Shown here piece after piece: positions 39,145 to 49,154 of a stretch of DNA of 64,000 nucleotides. Below the pieces are notes generated by a model. The model did no database searches. It was not told the origin of the DNA and saw nothing but the letters and a program-made list of their open reading frames with translations. This DNA comes from Thiobacillus sp. (GTDB taxonomy: Bacteria; Pseudomonadota; Gammaproteobacteria; Burkholderiales; Thiobacillaceae): contig NZ_JADMKC010000005.1 in NCBI RefSeq assembly GCF_018780105.1, positions 204,482-268,481 on the forward strand. The letters are read 5' to 3'. Made by a program: the position numbers and the translations under genes. Positions within the stretch are counted from its first letter, which is position 1. Each line of letters begins with the position of its first letter.

Positions 39145-39738
39145 TTAGAACTTGTAGACCACGCCAGCTGACAGCAGATCGATATCCGCTTCGCCGGTGC
39201 CGCCATTGCTGATCGAGCTGCCGACTTCAAAGAAACGTTCCCAATCCAGGCGCAGTCCGACTGCCGGGGTGAGGTTGTATTGCGCGCCGAGGCCGAACGA
39301 CCAGGCGAGGTCGGTATCACCTGTATTATTGGTAGGAGTGTTGGCAATCGTTCCGTTGACTTCGGCATTGAGGAAATTCATGCCGCCGCGGGCCGACAGG
39401 ACGAAGCTGGGATTGATGGCATAGGTGCCAACCAGATCCATGATCATGCCGTTGACTTCGCGCGTACCGCTTTGCGTGCCGCTGTAGGTGACTTCGCCCA
39501 GGTCGATGTAGCCCACTTCCATCGAAATGTATTCGTTGACTTCCAGTCCACCGAAGATTTTCCAGCCGGTGTCGGAGTCGTCGCAGCTCACGCCGGTCGG
39601 GCAGCTGATGTCCGAGGTGGCCTTGCCTGCGCCGGCACCGATGTAGGGCGACAGGGTGAGATCGAAAAAGCCGGCGGATACGGGGGTGGACAGGGCGAGT
39701 GCTGCGGCCATTGCGGCGGCCAGATGCATCGTGCGCAT
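39145..39738 (-). CDS. Outer-membrane beta-barrel protein (OmpA-like barrel / OMP_b-brl)
   Basis: 197 residues from ATG 39738, after GGAGGAG. Signal peptide about 1-22 (cut after VSA). The mature part alternates strands typical of eight-stranded barrels (LTLSPYIGAGAGKA, YISMEVGYIDLGEV, GLGAQYNLTPAVGLRLDW) and ends in the outer-membrane signature SAGVVYKF with a terminal Phe. A loop contains two Cys (CPTGVSC) that may form a disulfide. No ligand can be assigned. Confidence 0.88.
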   Translation of the reverse strand: MRTMHLAAAMAAALALSTPVSAGFFDLTLSPYIGAGAGKATSDISCPTGVSCDDSDTGWKIFGGLEVNEYISMEVGYIDLGEVTYSGTQSGTREVNGMIMDLVGTYAINPSFVLSARGGMNFLNAEVNGTIANTPTNNTGDTDLAWSFGLGAQYNLTPAVGLRLDWERFFEVGSSISNGGTGEADIDLLSAGVVYKF

Positions 39739-39929
39739 ATAAAACTCCTCCAAGATTTGTGTTGTGATGGGTCGCTGCTCAAGTACTGGCGCTGACCAGA
39801 TTGAAGCGCAAGCAGATTAATCGATTTTATTGCATTTAGATAGCCGCCTGAGGTGTGGTTGATGAGTCGTTGCCGTCAGGAGACAGCCCGGATTCCGGCG
39901 CGCGCTCCGGATGCTGGGCTGCGGCATCG

Positions 39930-39938
39930 TGCTAGACT
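39930..39938 (+). promoter_or_regulatory. Extended -10 promoter candidate for the flhB operon
   Basis: TGCTAGACT (TG-N-TAGACT) ends 21 nt before ATG 39960. No good -35 is present, as is usual with extended -10 promoters. Confidence 0.4.
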
Positions 39939-39959
39939 GCCCAAAAGTTTGAGACGAGC

Positions 39960-40760
39960 ATGGCTGAGGAGTCTGATCTTTCCCGTACCGAACCGGCAAG
40001 TTCGCAGCGTCTGCAGCAGGCGCGGCAGGCGGGCGATGTTCCGCGCTCGGCCGAACTGGCGGCGTGGGTGGTGTTGCTGGCCGCGCTGGGTTTGCTGGGT
40101 TGGCTGGCCCCCCGTTTGCTGCTTGCCTTGCAGTTCATGATCGAGACAGCACTTATCACTGCCGCACAGCCTTCTTCCCCCGCCTTGTTTGCCGCCGTCC
40201 AGTCCGCACTGTGGGCGCTATTGCCGCTGCTGGGTTTGGTTCTGGCAGTCGCCGTGGCCGCGCCGCTACTGCTTTCGGGCTGGGTATTCGCACCCCGGCG
40301 CATGCAGTTCGATCTGCTGCGTGCCAATCCGCTTCAAGCCTTTTCCCGTTTGTTTTCTGCCGATGCCTGGTTCGATGGATCGCTGGCGCTGCTGAAGCTT
40401 GCGCTGGCTGCTGCGGCTGTCGCCTGGATGCTGGCGAGCGGGGCGGGGCTGGCTGATTTGACCGGGACTTCGTCTGGTCTGGCGCAAGCGGCCGCCTGGC
40501 TGGAGCGTGGCTTGCTTGCCTTGGCTGCGGCGCTGGCGCTGGCTGCGGCTTTGGATGCCGCCTGGCGTTGGTGGCGTTATCTGCGTCGCCACGCGATGAC
40601 CTGGCAGGAGGTGTTGGCCGAGGCGCGCGAGGCCGAGGTCAATCCGGAAATCCGTGCCCAGATGCGGGGGCGCCAGCAACAGGCCGGGCAGGGCGAACTG
40701 GCCAGCGGGGCGGAAGCCAAACCTGTTTTGTCCGGTTCGATCAATGAGGTGATCGGGTGA
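39960..40760 (+). CDS. flhB: Flagellar export protein FlhB, lacking the autocleavage domain
   Basis: 266 residues against about 380 normally. The start MAEESDLSRTEPASSQRL, the four-helix membrane part (about 35-215) and RHAMTWQEVLAEAREAEVNP, which enters the cytoplasmic linker, are clearly FlhB. The protein then ends in a short Gln/Gly-rich tail; the whole C-terminal domain with the self-cleaving NPTH site is missing. The stop is fused with the start of flhA (GTGA), and no other frame nearby holds the missing part. FlhB is part of the flagellar type III export gate; the lost domain normally controls the rod/hook-to-filament switch. Confidence 0.88.
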   Translation: MAEESDLSRTEPASSQRLQQARQAGDVPRSAELAAWVVLLAALGLLGWLAPRLLLALQFMIETALITAAQPSSPALFAAVQSALWALLPLLGLVLAVAVAAPLLLSGWVFAPRRMQFDLLRANPLQAFSRLFSADAWFDGSLALLKLALAAAAVAWMLASGAGLADLTGTSSGLAQAAAWLERGLLALAAALALAAALDAAWRWWRYLRRHAMTWQEVLAEAREAEVNPEIRAQMRGRQQQAGQGELASGAEAKPVLSGSINEVIG

Positions 40761-42832
40761 GCGCGCAGGGTGTCATGGTGATGGGCATGCCGGTGAACCG
40801 TTTGGCGGTGCCACTGCTGGTGCTGCTGATCCTGGCCATGATGGTGCTGCCGCTGCCCACCCTGATGCTCGATGTGCTGCTGACGCTCAACATCGCGCTG
40901 GCCATGATCGTGTTGCTGGTCAGCCTGAATGCGCGGCGCCCGCTCGATTTTTCGGTATTTCCGACGGTATTGCTGCTGACCACTTTGTTGCGCCTGTCGC
41001 TCAATGTGGCCTCCACCCGCATCATCCTGATGCAGGGCCAAACCGGGCCGGACGCGGCAGGCAAAGTGATCGAGTCCTTCGGCAGCTTTCTGGTCGGCGG
41101 CAACATTGCGGTCGGCTTCGTGGTGTTCCTGATTCTGGTGATCATCAATTTCGTCGTCATCACCAAAGGGGCCGGCCGCATCGCCGAGGTGGCGGCGCGC
41201 TTCACCCTCGATTCGATGCCCGGCAAACAATTGGCGGTCGACGCCGATCTGAACGCCGGCTTCATCAATGAAGTCGAGGCGCGCACGCGGCGTCACGACA
41301 TCGGCCGAGAAGCCGATTTTTACGGCGCCATGGACGGCGCATCCAAGTTCGTTCGCGGCGACGCCGTTGCCGGCATGATCATCCTGGTGGTGAACCTGAT
41401 CGGCGGCATTGCCATCGGCCTGCTGCAGCACAATCTCGGCATCGGCGAAGCGGTGGGCCGCTATGCCTTGCTGACGGTGGGCGACGGGCTGGTGACGCAG
41501 ATCCCTGCGCTGATCATCTCGACCGCCGCGGGTATCGTGGTCAGTCGGGCATCGAGCGAACAGGATTTGTCGCGCGAGTTTTCCACCCAGGTTTTCGGCC
41601 AGCCGCACATCCTGTATGTGGCGGCAGCGGTGCTGGCCATTCTGGGCGCCATCCCTGGCACGCCGCATCTGGCTTTCCTGACCATCGCGGCAGTGTTGAG
41701 TGCGCTGGGACTGTGGCTGGCGCGGCGCCAGCGCGAACAACCCGAAGCCGAACTGCCGGGCTTGATCGAGGACTCGGCCGCCCCGGTCGATGTCACCTGG
41801 GACGATATCCCACCGGTGGATGTGCTGGCGCTCGAGGTCGGCTACCGGCTGATTTCGCTGGTAGACCGCAATCAAGGCGGCGAGGCGCTGACCCGGATCA
41901 CCGATGCGCGGCGTCGATTTGCAACGGACATGGGGCTGGTCGTGCCGCTCATCCGGGTGCGCGACAACCTCGATCTCAAGCAGAACGCCTACCGCATTAC
42001 CCTCAAGGGTGTGGATGTGGCGCACGGTGAGATGCCCAGCGGCCAGGTGCTGGCGGTCGACATGGGCGACGTGCTGGGACGTATCGAGGGCGCGCCGGGC
42101 GTCGATCCGCTGAGCGGCCTGGGCGGCGTCTGGATCGAGGCAGGGCGCGAAGAGGAAGCCACCTTGCGCGGATTCGTGGTGTTCACTGCAGCCGAGTTGA
42201 TCGCCCGCCAGGTCGAGCAGGTGTTCCGCCAGCACGCGCCCGAACTGCTGGGGCGCGTCGAGGTGCAGCAGCTTCTCAATACCCTGATGCGCAGCCATCC
42301 GGGGCTGGTCGAGGATGTCACCCCACGCCATTTGCCGCTCACCAGCGTGCAGGTCGTGCTGCAGCAGCTGATCGCGGAAAACGTCTCGATCCGTGATAGC
42401 CGGACCCTGTTTGAAACCCTGGCGGCGCGTGCGCCGAACAGCCAGTCGATCGAGGATCTGGTGGAAACCGTGCGTGCTGCGCTGGGGCGCAGCATCGTCG
42501 ATCGTCTGTTCGAAGGCAGCAACGAACTGCATGTGATCGGGCTGGCTGCCGCCACCGAGACGCGTTTGCTGAATGAAATGGGCGACGAGGGCGAGGCGCT
42601 GCTGTCGCCGACCACGCTGGATGCGCTGAACGAGGCGGCGGAGCGCGCCGTGGCGGAACAGGAGCATGCGGGTTACCCGCCGGTGCTGCTGACTTCGCCC
42701 AGTCTGCGCGCCATCCTGTCGCGGTTGTTGCGGCGCAACTATCCGCAGCTGGCCGTGGTGGCGTATGCCGAAGTGCCCGCCGATAAAACGGTGCAGGTGA
42801 ATAGCGAACTTGCCATTGGAGGACACGCATGA
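40757..42832 (+). CDS. flhA: Flagellar export gate protein FlhA
   Basis: 691 residues from GTG 40757. N-terminal membrane region with about eight helices, including LPLPTLMLDVLLTLNIALA, FPTVLLLTTLLRLSLNVAST and the FHIPEP-region stretch DADLNAGFINEVEA; then a cytoplasmic domain from about 330. All landmarks are intact. It forms the nonameric ring that binds export chaperones. It overlaps flhB upstream and flhF downstream by 4 nt. Confidence 0.97.
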   Translation: MSAQGVMVMGMPVNRLAVPLLVLLILAMMVLPLPTLMLDVLLTLNIALAMIVLLVSLNARRPLDFSVFPTVLLLTTLLRLSLNVASTRIILMQGQTGPDAAGKVIESFGSFLVGGNIAVGFVVFLILVIINFVVITKGAGRIAEVAARFTLDSMPGKQLAVDADLNAGFINEVEARTRRHDIGREADFYGAMDGASKFVRGDAVAGMIILVVNLIGGIAIGLLQHNLGIGEAVGRYALLTVGDGLVTQIPALIISTAAGIVVSRASSEQDLSREFSTQVFGQPHILYVAAAVLAILGAIPGTPHLAFLTIAAVLSALGLWLARRQREQPEAELPGLIEDSAAPVDVTWDDIPPVDVLALEVGYRLISLVDRNQGGEALTRITDARRRFATDMGLVVPLIRVRDNLDLKQNAYRITLKGVDVAHGEMPSGQVLAVDMGDVLGRIEGAPGVDPLSGLGGVWIEAGREEEATLRGFVVFTAAELIARQVEQVFRQHAPELLGRVEVQQLLNTLMRSHPGLVEDVTPRHLPLTSVQVVLQQLIAENVSIRDSRTLFETLAARAPNSQSIEDLVETVRAALGRSIVDRLFEGSNELHVIGLAAATETRLLNEMGDEGEALLSPTTLDALNEAAERAVAEQEHAGYPPVLLTSPSLRAILSRLLRRNYPQLAVVAYAEVPADKTVQVNSELAIGGHA

Positions 42833-43959
42833 GTGCGCAGGTTTTTATCGCGGCAAGCGCGCGTGAGGCGCTGGAAAAAGTTCGGCGCGAACTGGGCGAC
42901 GATGCCGTGGTGCTGTCGACGCGGCCACATCCGCAGGGCGTCGAACTGCTGGCCAGCGGCTATGGAAAATTGGCGGCCACGGCAGCCGCAGAAGCAGGCG
43001 ATGCGCCGGACAGCGCCAGCGGCTCGCGCATCCTGAGCGAACTGGCGCGGCTGCGCGGCATGCTGCAAAACCAGCTGGCGGGTTTCGCCTGGGGGGCCGA
43101 ACGGCGGCGCGATCCGCAGCGGGTCGCGTTGATGCAGACCCTGTTCGCGGCCGGATTCGGCAGTGCGCTGGCACGCACCCTGGCTGCACGCTTGCCGCGC
43201 GGACTCGATACGCCGGCAGCGCAACGCTGGCTGCGGCAGGTGCTGATCCGCAACCTGCCGCTGCTGCCGGGCGCGGCCGGCTGGCTGGCCCAAGGCGGCC
43301 GCTATGCGCTGGCGGGCTCGACCGGTTCGGGCAAGACCACGACCCTGGCCAAACTCGCCGCGCGCGGGGTGGATGCGCATGGCGCAGAGCAGGTGGCCCT
43401 GGTGGCGGCAGATGCTTTCCGCGTCGGCGCAGCGGCGCAACTCACGGTGTATGCCGATCTGCTTGGTGTGTCGCTGTACGTGGCCGAGCATCCCGCCCAT
43501 CTGGTGCAATTGCTGCCGCAGCTTGCGGGCAAAAAACTGGTGCTGATCGACACCGCGGGCTTTGCCCCGTCGGATCCGCGTACCCGCGATGCGCACGCGC
43601 TCGACGCTTTGGGCGTGCGTCGTCTCGCGGTGATCTCCGCCAGCCAGCAGGGTGCGGCGATCGAACAGGCGATGGCCCGATTCGGACAAGGCGCGGCGGC
43701 CTGCATCCTGACCAAGCTCGACGAAGCGCCGCAGCCGGGCGCCGCGCTCGACAGCCTGATCCGCCATCGCCTGCCGCTGGCTTACCTCAGCGGCGGCCAG
43801 CGCGTGCCGGAAGACCTGCATCTTGCCAATGCGCCCTATCTGATCGACCGTGCGCTGAAAGGTGGCCAGCTGGCCACGCCGTTTGCGCTGGAGGCCGAAG
43901 ACTGGCCGCTGTTCGCGGGCGTCGAGGCCGAGCGTGCCGAACGTCATGCAGCGGGTTAA
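42829..43959 (+). CDS. flhF: Flagellar placement GTPase FlhF
   Basis: 376 residues. The SRP-type GTPase domain has GSTGSGKTTTLAKLA (163-177), AADAFRVGAAAQL, IDTAGFAPSDPR and ILTKLDEAPQPG. The N-terminal B domain is short (about 1-100). FlhF sets the site and number of polar flagella together with FlhG, whose ATPase normally stimulates nothing by itself but recruits FlhF activity. Here the following gene is FlhG-like but lacks a P-loop. Confidence 0.94.
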   Translation: MSAQVFIAASAREALEKVRRELGDDAVVLSTRPHPQGVELLASGYGKLAATAAAEAGDAPDSASGSRILSELARLRGMLQNQLAGFAWGAERRRDPQRVALMQTLFAAGFGSALARTLAARLPRGLDTPAAQRWLRQVLIRNLPLLPGAAGWLAQGGRYALAGSTGSGKTTTLAKLAARGVDAHGAEQVALVAADAFRVGAAAQLTVYADLLGVSLYVAEHPAHLVQLLPQLAGKKLVLIDTAGFAPSDPRTRDAHALDALGVRRLAVISASQQGAAIEQAMARFGQGAAACILTKLDEAPQPGAALDSLIRHRLPLAYLSGGQRVPEDLHLANAPYLIDRALKGGQLATPFALEAEDWPLFAGVEAERAERHAAG

Positions 43960-44644
43960 CCCGTCCGATCAGGCAGCCGGTCTGCGGCGACGCAGCGCTC
44001 GCCTGCCGCCAGCCTGTACGTACTGTTTTTTTGACAGCGCCGAATGGCTCGCCAAACTGGCGAATACGCTGCAGCAGGGCGGCCAAAGCGCGCTGCTGAT
44101 CGACCGCCGGGGACGCTTGTTTGCCGGCGCGCCCACGCGCAGCCTGTTCGACTGGGAGCAGCAGCTTGCGCGGGGTGAACTGCACACGCAGCCGTTGAGC
44201 GCCGGAGAGGGCTGGTATGCGCCCGGGCTGCGGGCGGACGTGCCCGCCTTGCGCGAAGTGGCGCGGGCTTACGATCATCTGCTGTTCGACGAGGAATCGA
44301 GCGGTGCGGAACTGATACTGATGCCTGGAGCGACACAGCGTTTCCTGATCGAGGTCCAGGATGCGCAGCCTTCTCTGCTGCGTGCCTACACCTTGCTCAA
44401 AACCCTGTCCCATGCAGTCAGCGGAGGGCAGGTGGGCTTGCTGGGCGACCCGGCTGCCTGTGCGCAACTGCATGCGGCCGCGCGCCACTTTCTTCCGCAG
44501 CCATTTGCCCGGACAATCCACTGCGCGGCTGACGGCGATACTGCTTTTTCAGCGCTTGCCGTTAGAATGCTTGGCGAGGAGACGCGTCACCTGACACGTT
44601 TTGAAATAGAAAATCACGAAAGCATGGCCTTGAAAAATGGCTGA
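43946..44644 (+). CDS. FlhG/MinD-fold-like protein without a P-loop (degenerate FlhG)
   Basis: 232 residues from ATG 43946, overlapping flhF by 14 nt and fliA by 8 nt, exactly where flhG (fleN) stands in related operons. The Walker A is absent: where KGGVGKT would be, the text is CFFDSAEWLAKLANTLQQ. The rest keeps the order of a MinD-type fold: QGGQSALLIDRRG, a FlhG-like LFDWEQQLARGELH, AYDHLLFDE (for YDxVLID), ELILMPGATQRFLIEVQDA, LLRAYTLLKTLSHA and QVGLLGDP. I infer an FlhG descendant that no longer binds ATP. It could instead be an unrelated protein in this slot. Confidence 0.6.
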   Translation: MQRVNPSDQAAGLRRRSARLPPACTYCFFDSAEWLAKLANTLQQGGQSALLIDRRGRLFAGAPTRSLFDWEQQLARGELHTQPLSAGEGWYAPGLRADVPALREVARAYDHLLFDEESSGAELILMPGATQRFLIEVQDAQPSLLRAYTLLKTLSHAVSGGQVGLLGDPAACAQLHAAARHFLPQPFARTIHCAADGDTAFSALAVRMLGEETRHLTRFEIENHESMALKNG

Positions 44645-45347
44645 CAAACCCCTGTCGCAAGACGAACAAATCGCCAAATACGCCCCGCTGGTCAAGCGGA
44701 TCGCCTATCACATGATGGCGCGCCTGCCGGCCAGCGTGGAAGTCGACGACCTGATCCAGGTCGGCCTGATCGGCCTGATGGATGCCGTCGGGCGTTTCGA
44801 CGGCACCCAGGGCGCGCAATTCGAATCCTATGCAACCCAGCGCATTCGCGGCTCCATGCTCGACGAGCTGCGCGAAGCCGACTGGCTGCCGCGTCATGTG
44901 CGGCAGAAATCGCGGCAGATCGAAGCCACGATCAGCAAGCTTGAACAGCGCAACGGCAAACCGCCCACCGAGCACGAAATTTCTGCCGAGATGGGGATGG
45001 AGATCGACCAGTATCAAGCCATGCTGGGCGATGTGAAATGTTCGCAGCTGTTGTATTACGAAGACTTCGCCGATGACGACAGCGCCAGTTTCCTGGAACG
45101 CTATCTGGTCGATGGCAGCAACGACCCGCTCGCCGTGCTGGAAGACGAGGGCTTTCGCGGCAGCCTGGTTGCCGCGATTCACCATCTGCCCGAGCGGGAA
45201 CGCAGCATGATGGGCATGTACTACGAGCAGGATATGAACCTGAAGGAAATCGGCGTGGTGCTTGGCGTGTCCGAATCGCGCGTGTGCCAGTTGCATTCGC
45301 AGGCAGTGGCACGGCTGCGCGCCCAGCTCAAGATCTGGAAAAGCTGA
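44637..45347 (+). CDS. fliA: RNA polymerase sigma factor FliA (sigma-28)
   Basis: 236 residues: region 2 (YAPLVKRIAYHMMARLPASV, VGLIGLMDAVGRFD, FESYATQRIRGSMLDELRE), region 3, and region 4 (LPERERSMMGMYY, LKEIGVVLGVSESRVCQLHSQ). It directs transcription of late flagellar and chemotaxis genes. It is the last gene of the flhB operon. A FliA-type promoter is seen in this window upstream of 55337. Confidence 0.97.
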   Translation: MADKPLSQDEQIAKYAPLVKRIAYHMMARLPASVEVDDLIQVGLIGLMDAVGRFDGTQGAQFESYATQRIRGSMLDELREADWLPRHVRQKSRQIEATISKLEQRNGKPPTEHEISAEMGMEIDQYQAMLGDVKCSQLLYYEDFADDDSASFLERYLVDGSNDPLAVLEDEGFRGSLVAAIHHLPERERSMMGMYYEQDMNLKEIGVVLGVSESRVCQLHSQAVARLRAQLKIWKS

Positions 45348-45381
45348 CAGCACCCTGAAACACGGGCGAGGCAGGGCGAAA

Positions 45382-45397
45382 CGCGGATAAATCCGCG
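45382..45397. promoter_or_regulatory. Inverted repeat by a GATAAT hexamer upstream of the malic enzyme
   Basis: CGCGGAT-(AA)-ATCCGCG, with GATAAT at 45397-45402 adjoining, 33 nt before ATG 45435. This could be an operator overlapping the promoter. No convincing -35 is seen. Confidence 0.35.
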
Positions 45398-45434
45398 ATA
45401 ATGGCGGCTTGTTTATACGCCTGCCCCTGCCGCC

Positions 45435-46652
45435 ATGACCCCCGCCGAACTCAAGAAAAAAGCCCTCGATTACCACCGCCTGCCCAAGCCGGGCAAACTC
45501 TCGGTGGAATCCTCCAAACCCTGTTCGACCCAGGAAGACCTGTCGCTCGCGTACACCCCGGGCGTGGCGCAGCCGGTGCTGGAAATTGCCAAAAATCCCA
45601 AGGCCGCCTACGATTACACCAACAAGGGCAATCTGATTGCCGTAATCACCGACGGTACTGCGATCCTGGGGCTGGGAAATCGTGGCCCGCTCGCAGCCAA
45701 GCCGGTCATGGAAGGCAAGGCCGTGCTGTTCAAGCAGTTCGCCGGCATTGATGTGTTCGACATCGAAGTCAACGCCAAGACGCCGCAGGACTTCATCAAA
45801 GTGGTCGAAGCGATTGCCCCAACCTTCGGTGGCATCAACCTCGAGGACATCGCCGCGCCGCATTGCTTCGAAATCGAGGCGGCGCTGAAGAAGAAACTCG
45901 ACATTCCGGTATTCCACGACGACCAGCACGGCACCGCCGTCATCATTTGCGCCGGCCTCATCAACGCGCTGCACGTTCAGGGCAAGAACCTCGATACGGC
46001 AAAGATTGTCTGCCTGGGCGCCGGGGCCGCAGGTATTGCATCGATGAAACTGCTGGTGGCGATGGGCGCGAAGAAGGCCAATATCACCTTGGTCGATTCC
46101 AAAGGCGTGGTGCACAAGGAACGCACCGATCTCAACGGCTTCAAGAAAGGCTTTGCGCGCAAGACAAAATTGCGCACGCTCACTGAAGCGATGCAGGGTG
46201 CCGACGTATTCGTCGGCGTGTCGGGCGCCAACCTGGTCAGCCCGGCGATGGTGAAGAGCATGGCCGACAAGCCTGTGGTCTTTGCGCTGGCCAACCCCAA
46301 TCCCGAAATCCTGCCGCAAAAAGCCATGGCCGCGCGCAGCGACCTCGTGATGGCGACGGGACGCTCGGACTTTCCGAATCAGGTCAACAACGTGCTGGGT
46401 TTCCCGTTCATTTTCCGCGGTGCCCTCGACGCACGAGCCAAGGAGATCACCGAGGCCATGCTGATCGCTGCCGTCCATGCGCTGGCCGAACTGGCCCGCG
46501 AGCCGGTTCCGGCATCGGTACTGAAAGCCTACAAGCTGAAGAAGCTGGTGTTCGGCCCGGATTACATTCTGCCGAAGCCGTTCGATCCGCGTCTGGCCGA
46601 GCGGGTGCCGCAGGCGGTGGCGAAGGCTGCGAAATCGGGCAACCGGCGCTGA
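45435..46652 (+). CDS. maeB: NAD(P)-dependent malic enzyme, short form
   Basis: 405 residues with [58 protein letters not shown] and the Rossmann motif [12 protein letters not shown]. It decarboxylates malate to pyruvate. Large proteobacterial MaeB proteins carry an extra phosphotransacetylase-like domain of about 330 residues; this one ends cleanly without it, so it is the short form, not a truncation. It precedes the sdh genes by 31 nt and may start their operon. Confidence 0.94.
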   Translation: MTPAELKKKALDYHRLPKPGKLSVESSKPCSTQEDLSLAYTPGVAQPVLEIAKNPKAAYDYTNKGNLIAVITDGTAILGLGNRGPLAAKPVMEGKAVLFKQFAGIDVFDIEVNAKTPQDFIKVVEAIAPTFGGINLEDIAAPHCFEIEAALKKKLDIPVFHDDQHGTAVIICAGLINALHVQGKNLDTAKIVCLGAGAAGIASMKLLVAMGAKKANITLVDSKGVVHKERTDLNGFKKGFARKTKLRTLTEAMQGADVFVGVSGANLVSPAMVKSMADKPVVFALANPNPEILPQKAMAARSDLVMATGRSDFPNQVNNVLGFPFIFRGALDARAKEITEAMLIAAVHALAELAREPVPASVLKAYKLKKLVFGPDYILPKPFDPRLAERVPQAVAKAAKSGNRR

Positions 46653-46683
46653 GTCAGTTTCAAATCGCAATTCGAGCCGTGCC

Positions 46684-47064
46684 GTGAAACCGATCGCGCG
46701 CCCCGTGTACCTCAACCTGTACCGCATCCATTTGCCGCTTGCCGGCTGGGTGTCGATCCTGCATCGGGCATCGGGTGTGCTGCTTTTCCTTGCCTTGCCC
46801 TTGGGGGTGTGGGCTTTGTCGGCATCCTTGACCGGGGAAGTCGGTTTCCGGCGTGTGGCGGGCTGGCTAACGCTGCCACCGGGCAAGCTGCTGGTGCTGC
46901 TGTTGATCGCGGCGTTTGCCCATCATCTGTTTGCCGGCCTGCGCCACCTGGCGCTGGATGCGCACTGGGGCGTGGGCCTGCGGCGCGCACGGCAGACCAG
47001 CCTCGCGGTCCTGGCGGCAACGCTGGGCGTGACGCTACTGGCGGCCTGGAGACTCTTCGCATGA
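46684..47064 (+). CDS. sdhC: Succinate dehydrogenase cytochrome b subunit SdhC
   Basis: 126 residues from GTG 46684: [23 protein letters not shown] is the classic SdhC start, with three membrane helices. [13 protein letters not shown] (H80, H81, H88) contains the haem ligand. It anchors complex II and helps form the quinone site. It overlaps sdhD by 4 nt. Confidence 0.93.
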   Translation: MKPIARPVYLNLYRIHLPLAGWVSILHRASGVLLFLALPLGVWALSASLTGEVGFRRVAGWLTLPPGKLLVLLLIAAFAHHLFAGLRHLALDAHWGVGLRRARQTSLAVLAATLGVTLLAAWRLFA

Positions 47065-47402
47065 ACGCATCCGGCGCCCATACCGGAACCGGAAGCTGGC
47101 TGATACAGCGGGCGACGGCCGGCGTGCTGGCGCTCGTGTTGCCGGGCTTGCTGGTTTATTTCCTGATCGCCCTGCCGGTCGATTTTGCCGGCTGGCGGGT
47201 TCTGTTTGCCCCGCTGTGGCTGCGCGTATCGATGCTGCTGGCGGGTTTGGCGCTGGCCTTGCATGCCTGGATCGGGATGCGCGACATTTTCATGGACTAT
47301 GTCCGCCCGGTGGGTCTGCGGCTGGCGCTTTATCTGGCTGTGATCGGCACGCTGGCGGCCACGCTGGTCTGGCTGGCGGCGGTGTTGTGGGGCGTGGCAT
47401 GA
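47061..47402 (+). CDS. sdhD: Succinate dehydrogenase membrane anchor SdhD
   Basis: 113 residues from ATG 47061 (the frame is open upstream but overlaps sdhC). Three hydrophobic helices; [16 protein letters not shown] and [18 protein letters not shown] are typical SdhD sites. It overlaps sdhA (ATGA). Confidence 0.92.
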   Translation: MNASGAHTGTGSWLIQRATAGVLALVLPGLLVYFLIALPVDFAGWRVLFAPLWLRVSMLLAGLALALHAWIGMRDIFMDYVRPVGLRLALYLAVIGTLAATLVWLAAVLWGVA

Positions 47403-49153
47403 ACCGGCGCCGTTTCGATGCCCTCATCATTGGCGGCGGCGGGGCGGGCCTGCGTGCGGCGCTGCAGCTCGCGCGTTCGGATTTCACCGTTGCCGTTGTC
47501 TCGAAAGTTTTCCCGACGCGTTCGCATACGGTGTCGGCGCAGGGAGGCATCACGGCGGCGCTCGCCAACGTCGACGACGACCGCTGGGAATGGCACATGT
47601 ACGACACGATCAAGGGCGGCGACTGGCTGGGCGACCAGGACGCGATCGAGTTCATGTGTCGCGAGGCCGCTTCAGCAGTTTACGAACTGGAGCACATGGG
47701 CCTGCCGTTTTCGCGGCTCGACAACGGCAAGATCTACCAGCGGCCGTTTGGCGGTCAATCCAAGAACTTTGGCGGCGAGCAGGCCACGCGCACCTGCGCC
47801 GCCGCCGACCGCACCGGGCACGCGCTGCTGCATACGCTGTATCAGCAGAACATTAAGAACCGCACCCAGTTTTTCGACGAATACTTCGCGCTCGACCTGC
47901 TGCGCGACGCCGAGGGCTATTGCCTCGGCGTGACGGCCATGAGCATCGAAACCGGCGAGCCCATCGTGATCGAAGCGCGCACCACGCTGCTCGCCACCGG
48001 CGGGGCAGGGCGCGTGTTCTGGAACAGCAGCAACGCCATGATCAACACCGGCGATGGCCTCGGCATGGTGTTGCGCGCCGGGCTGCCGCTGCAGGACATG
48101 GAGTTCTGGCAGTTTCATCCGACCGGTATCGCCGGCGTCGGCTGTCTGATCACCGAGGGCGTGCGCGGTGAAGGCGGCTATCTGCTCAACAAGCACGGCG
48201 AGCGTTTCATGGAACGCTACGCGCCGCACGCCAGGGATCTGGCCGGGCGCGACGTGGTGGCGCGCGCCATCGCCATCGAGATTGCCGATGGGCGCGGCTG
48301 TGGACCGCGGGGCGATTTTGTCGAGCTCAAGCTGGACCATCTGGGCGAGGCGCTGATCGCCGACAAGCTGCCCGGCATCCGCGAGCTGTCGATCCGTTTT
48401 GCCGGCGTCGATCCGGTTCGCGCCCCGATTCCGGTCGCGCCGACCGCGCATTACATGATGGGCGGCATTCCGACCAATCTGCACGGACAGGTTGTCATTC
48501 CGGCGCGCTTCGGTCCCGAAGAGCCGGTTCCGGGCCTGTATGCCGTGGGTGAATGCGCCTGCGTGTCGGTGCATGGCGCGAACCGGCTGGGCGGCAATTC
48601 GCTGCTCGATCTGATCGTGTTCGGCCGCGCAGCCGGCCTGCACATGCAGGAATATCTGCGCGACAACCCTTACCCGCGCCCGCTGCCGGAATCGGCTGCC
48701 GAGCCTGGCCTGGCGCGGTTGGCGCGCTGGGAGATACCCGGCAGCGAGCGCGTGGCGGCGATCAGCGATGATCTGCGGCGCATGATGCAGGCGCACGCGG
48801 GGGTATTCCGCACCGACGCGGTGCTGCGCGAAGGTCTGGCCCAGCTCGACCAACTCGAACAACGCCTGCAGCACGCCGGCTTGCAGGACCGCAGCCGCGT
48901 ATTCAATACGGCGCGCATCGAAGCGTTGGAACTGGAAAACCTGCTCGACGTGGCACGCGCCACCCTGGTCTCGGCGATCAACCGCACCGAGAGCCGCGGC
49001 GCGCACACGCGCGACGATTTCCCGCAGCGCGACGACGCGCACTGGCTGAAGCACACGCTGTACTCGCGGGCAGCGGATCAGGTGGATACCAAGCCGGTAC
49101 GCTTGAAGCCGCTGACCGTTGAGTCGATCAAACCCAAAGAGCGGGTGTATTGA
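47399..49153 (+). CDS. sdhA: Succinate dehydrogenase flavoprotein subunit SdhA
   Basis: 584 residues. Dinucleotide fold [32 protein letters not shown] with H43 as the covalent FAD site; [31 protein letters not shown] and [18 protein letters not shown] for substrate binding and catalysis. It oxidises succinate to fumarate. The start ATG 47399 overlaps the sdhD stop. Confidence 0.97.
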   Translation: MNRRRFDALIIGGGGAGLRAALQLARSDFTVAVVSKVFPTRSHTVSAQGGITAALANVDDDRWEWHMYDTIKGGDWLGDQDAIEFMCREAASAVYELEHMGLPFSRLDNGKIYQRPFGGQSKNFGGEQATRTCAAADRTGHALLHTLYQQNIKNRTQFFDEYFALDLLRDAEGYCLGVTAMSIETGEPIVIEARTTLLATGGAGRVFWNSSNAMINTGDGLGMVLRAGLPLQDMEFWQFHPTGIAGVGCLITEGVRGEGGYLLNKHGERFMERYAPHARDLAGRDVVARAIAIEIADGRGCGPRGDFVELKLDHLGEALIADKLPGIRELSIRFAGVDPVRAPIPVAPTAHYMMGGIPTNLHGQVVIPARFGPEEPVPGLYAVGECACVSVHGANRLGGNSLLDLIVFGRAAGLHMQEYLRDNPYPRPLPESAAEPGLARLARWEIPGSERVAAISDDLRRMMQAHAGVFRTDAVLREGLAQLDQLEQRLQHAGLQDRSRVFNTARIEALELENLLDVARATLVSAINRTESRGAHTRDDFPQRDDAHWLKHTLYSRAADQVDTKPVRLKPLTVESIKPKERVY

Positions 49154-49154
49154 G

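Noticed and set aside
40577-42826. 749-codon minus-strand frame opposite flhA
   Set aside because: Antisense shadow of a clearly conserved gene; low-complexity translation with no start context.
45435-46652. Malic enzyme as a truncated MaeB
   Set aside because: The catalytic parts are complete and it ends cleanly like other short malic enzymes, so the missing phosphotransacetylase-like domain is not evidence of damage.
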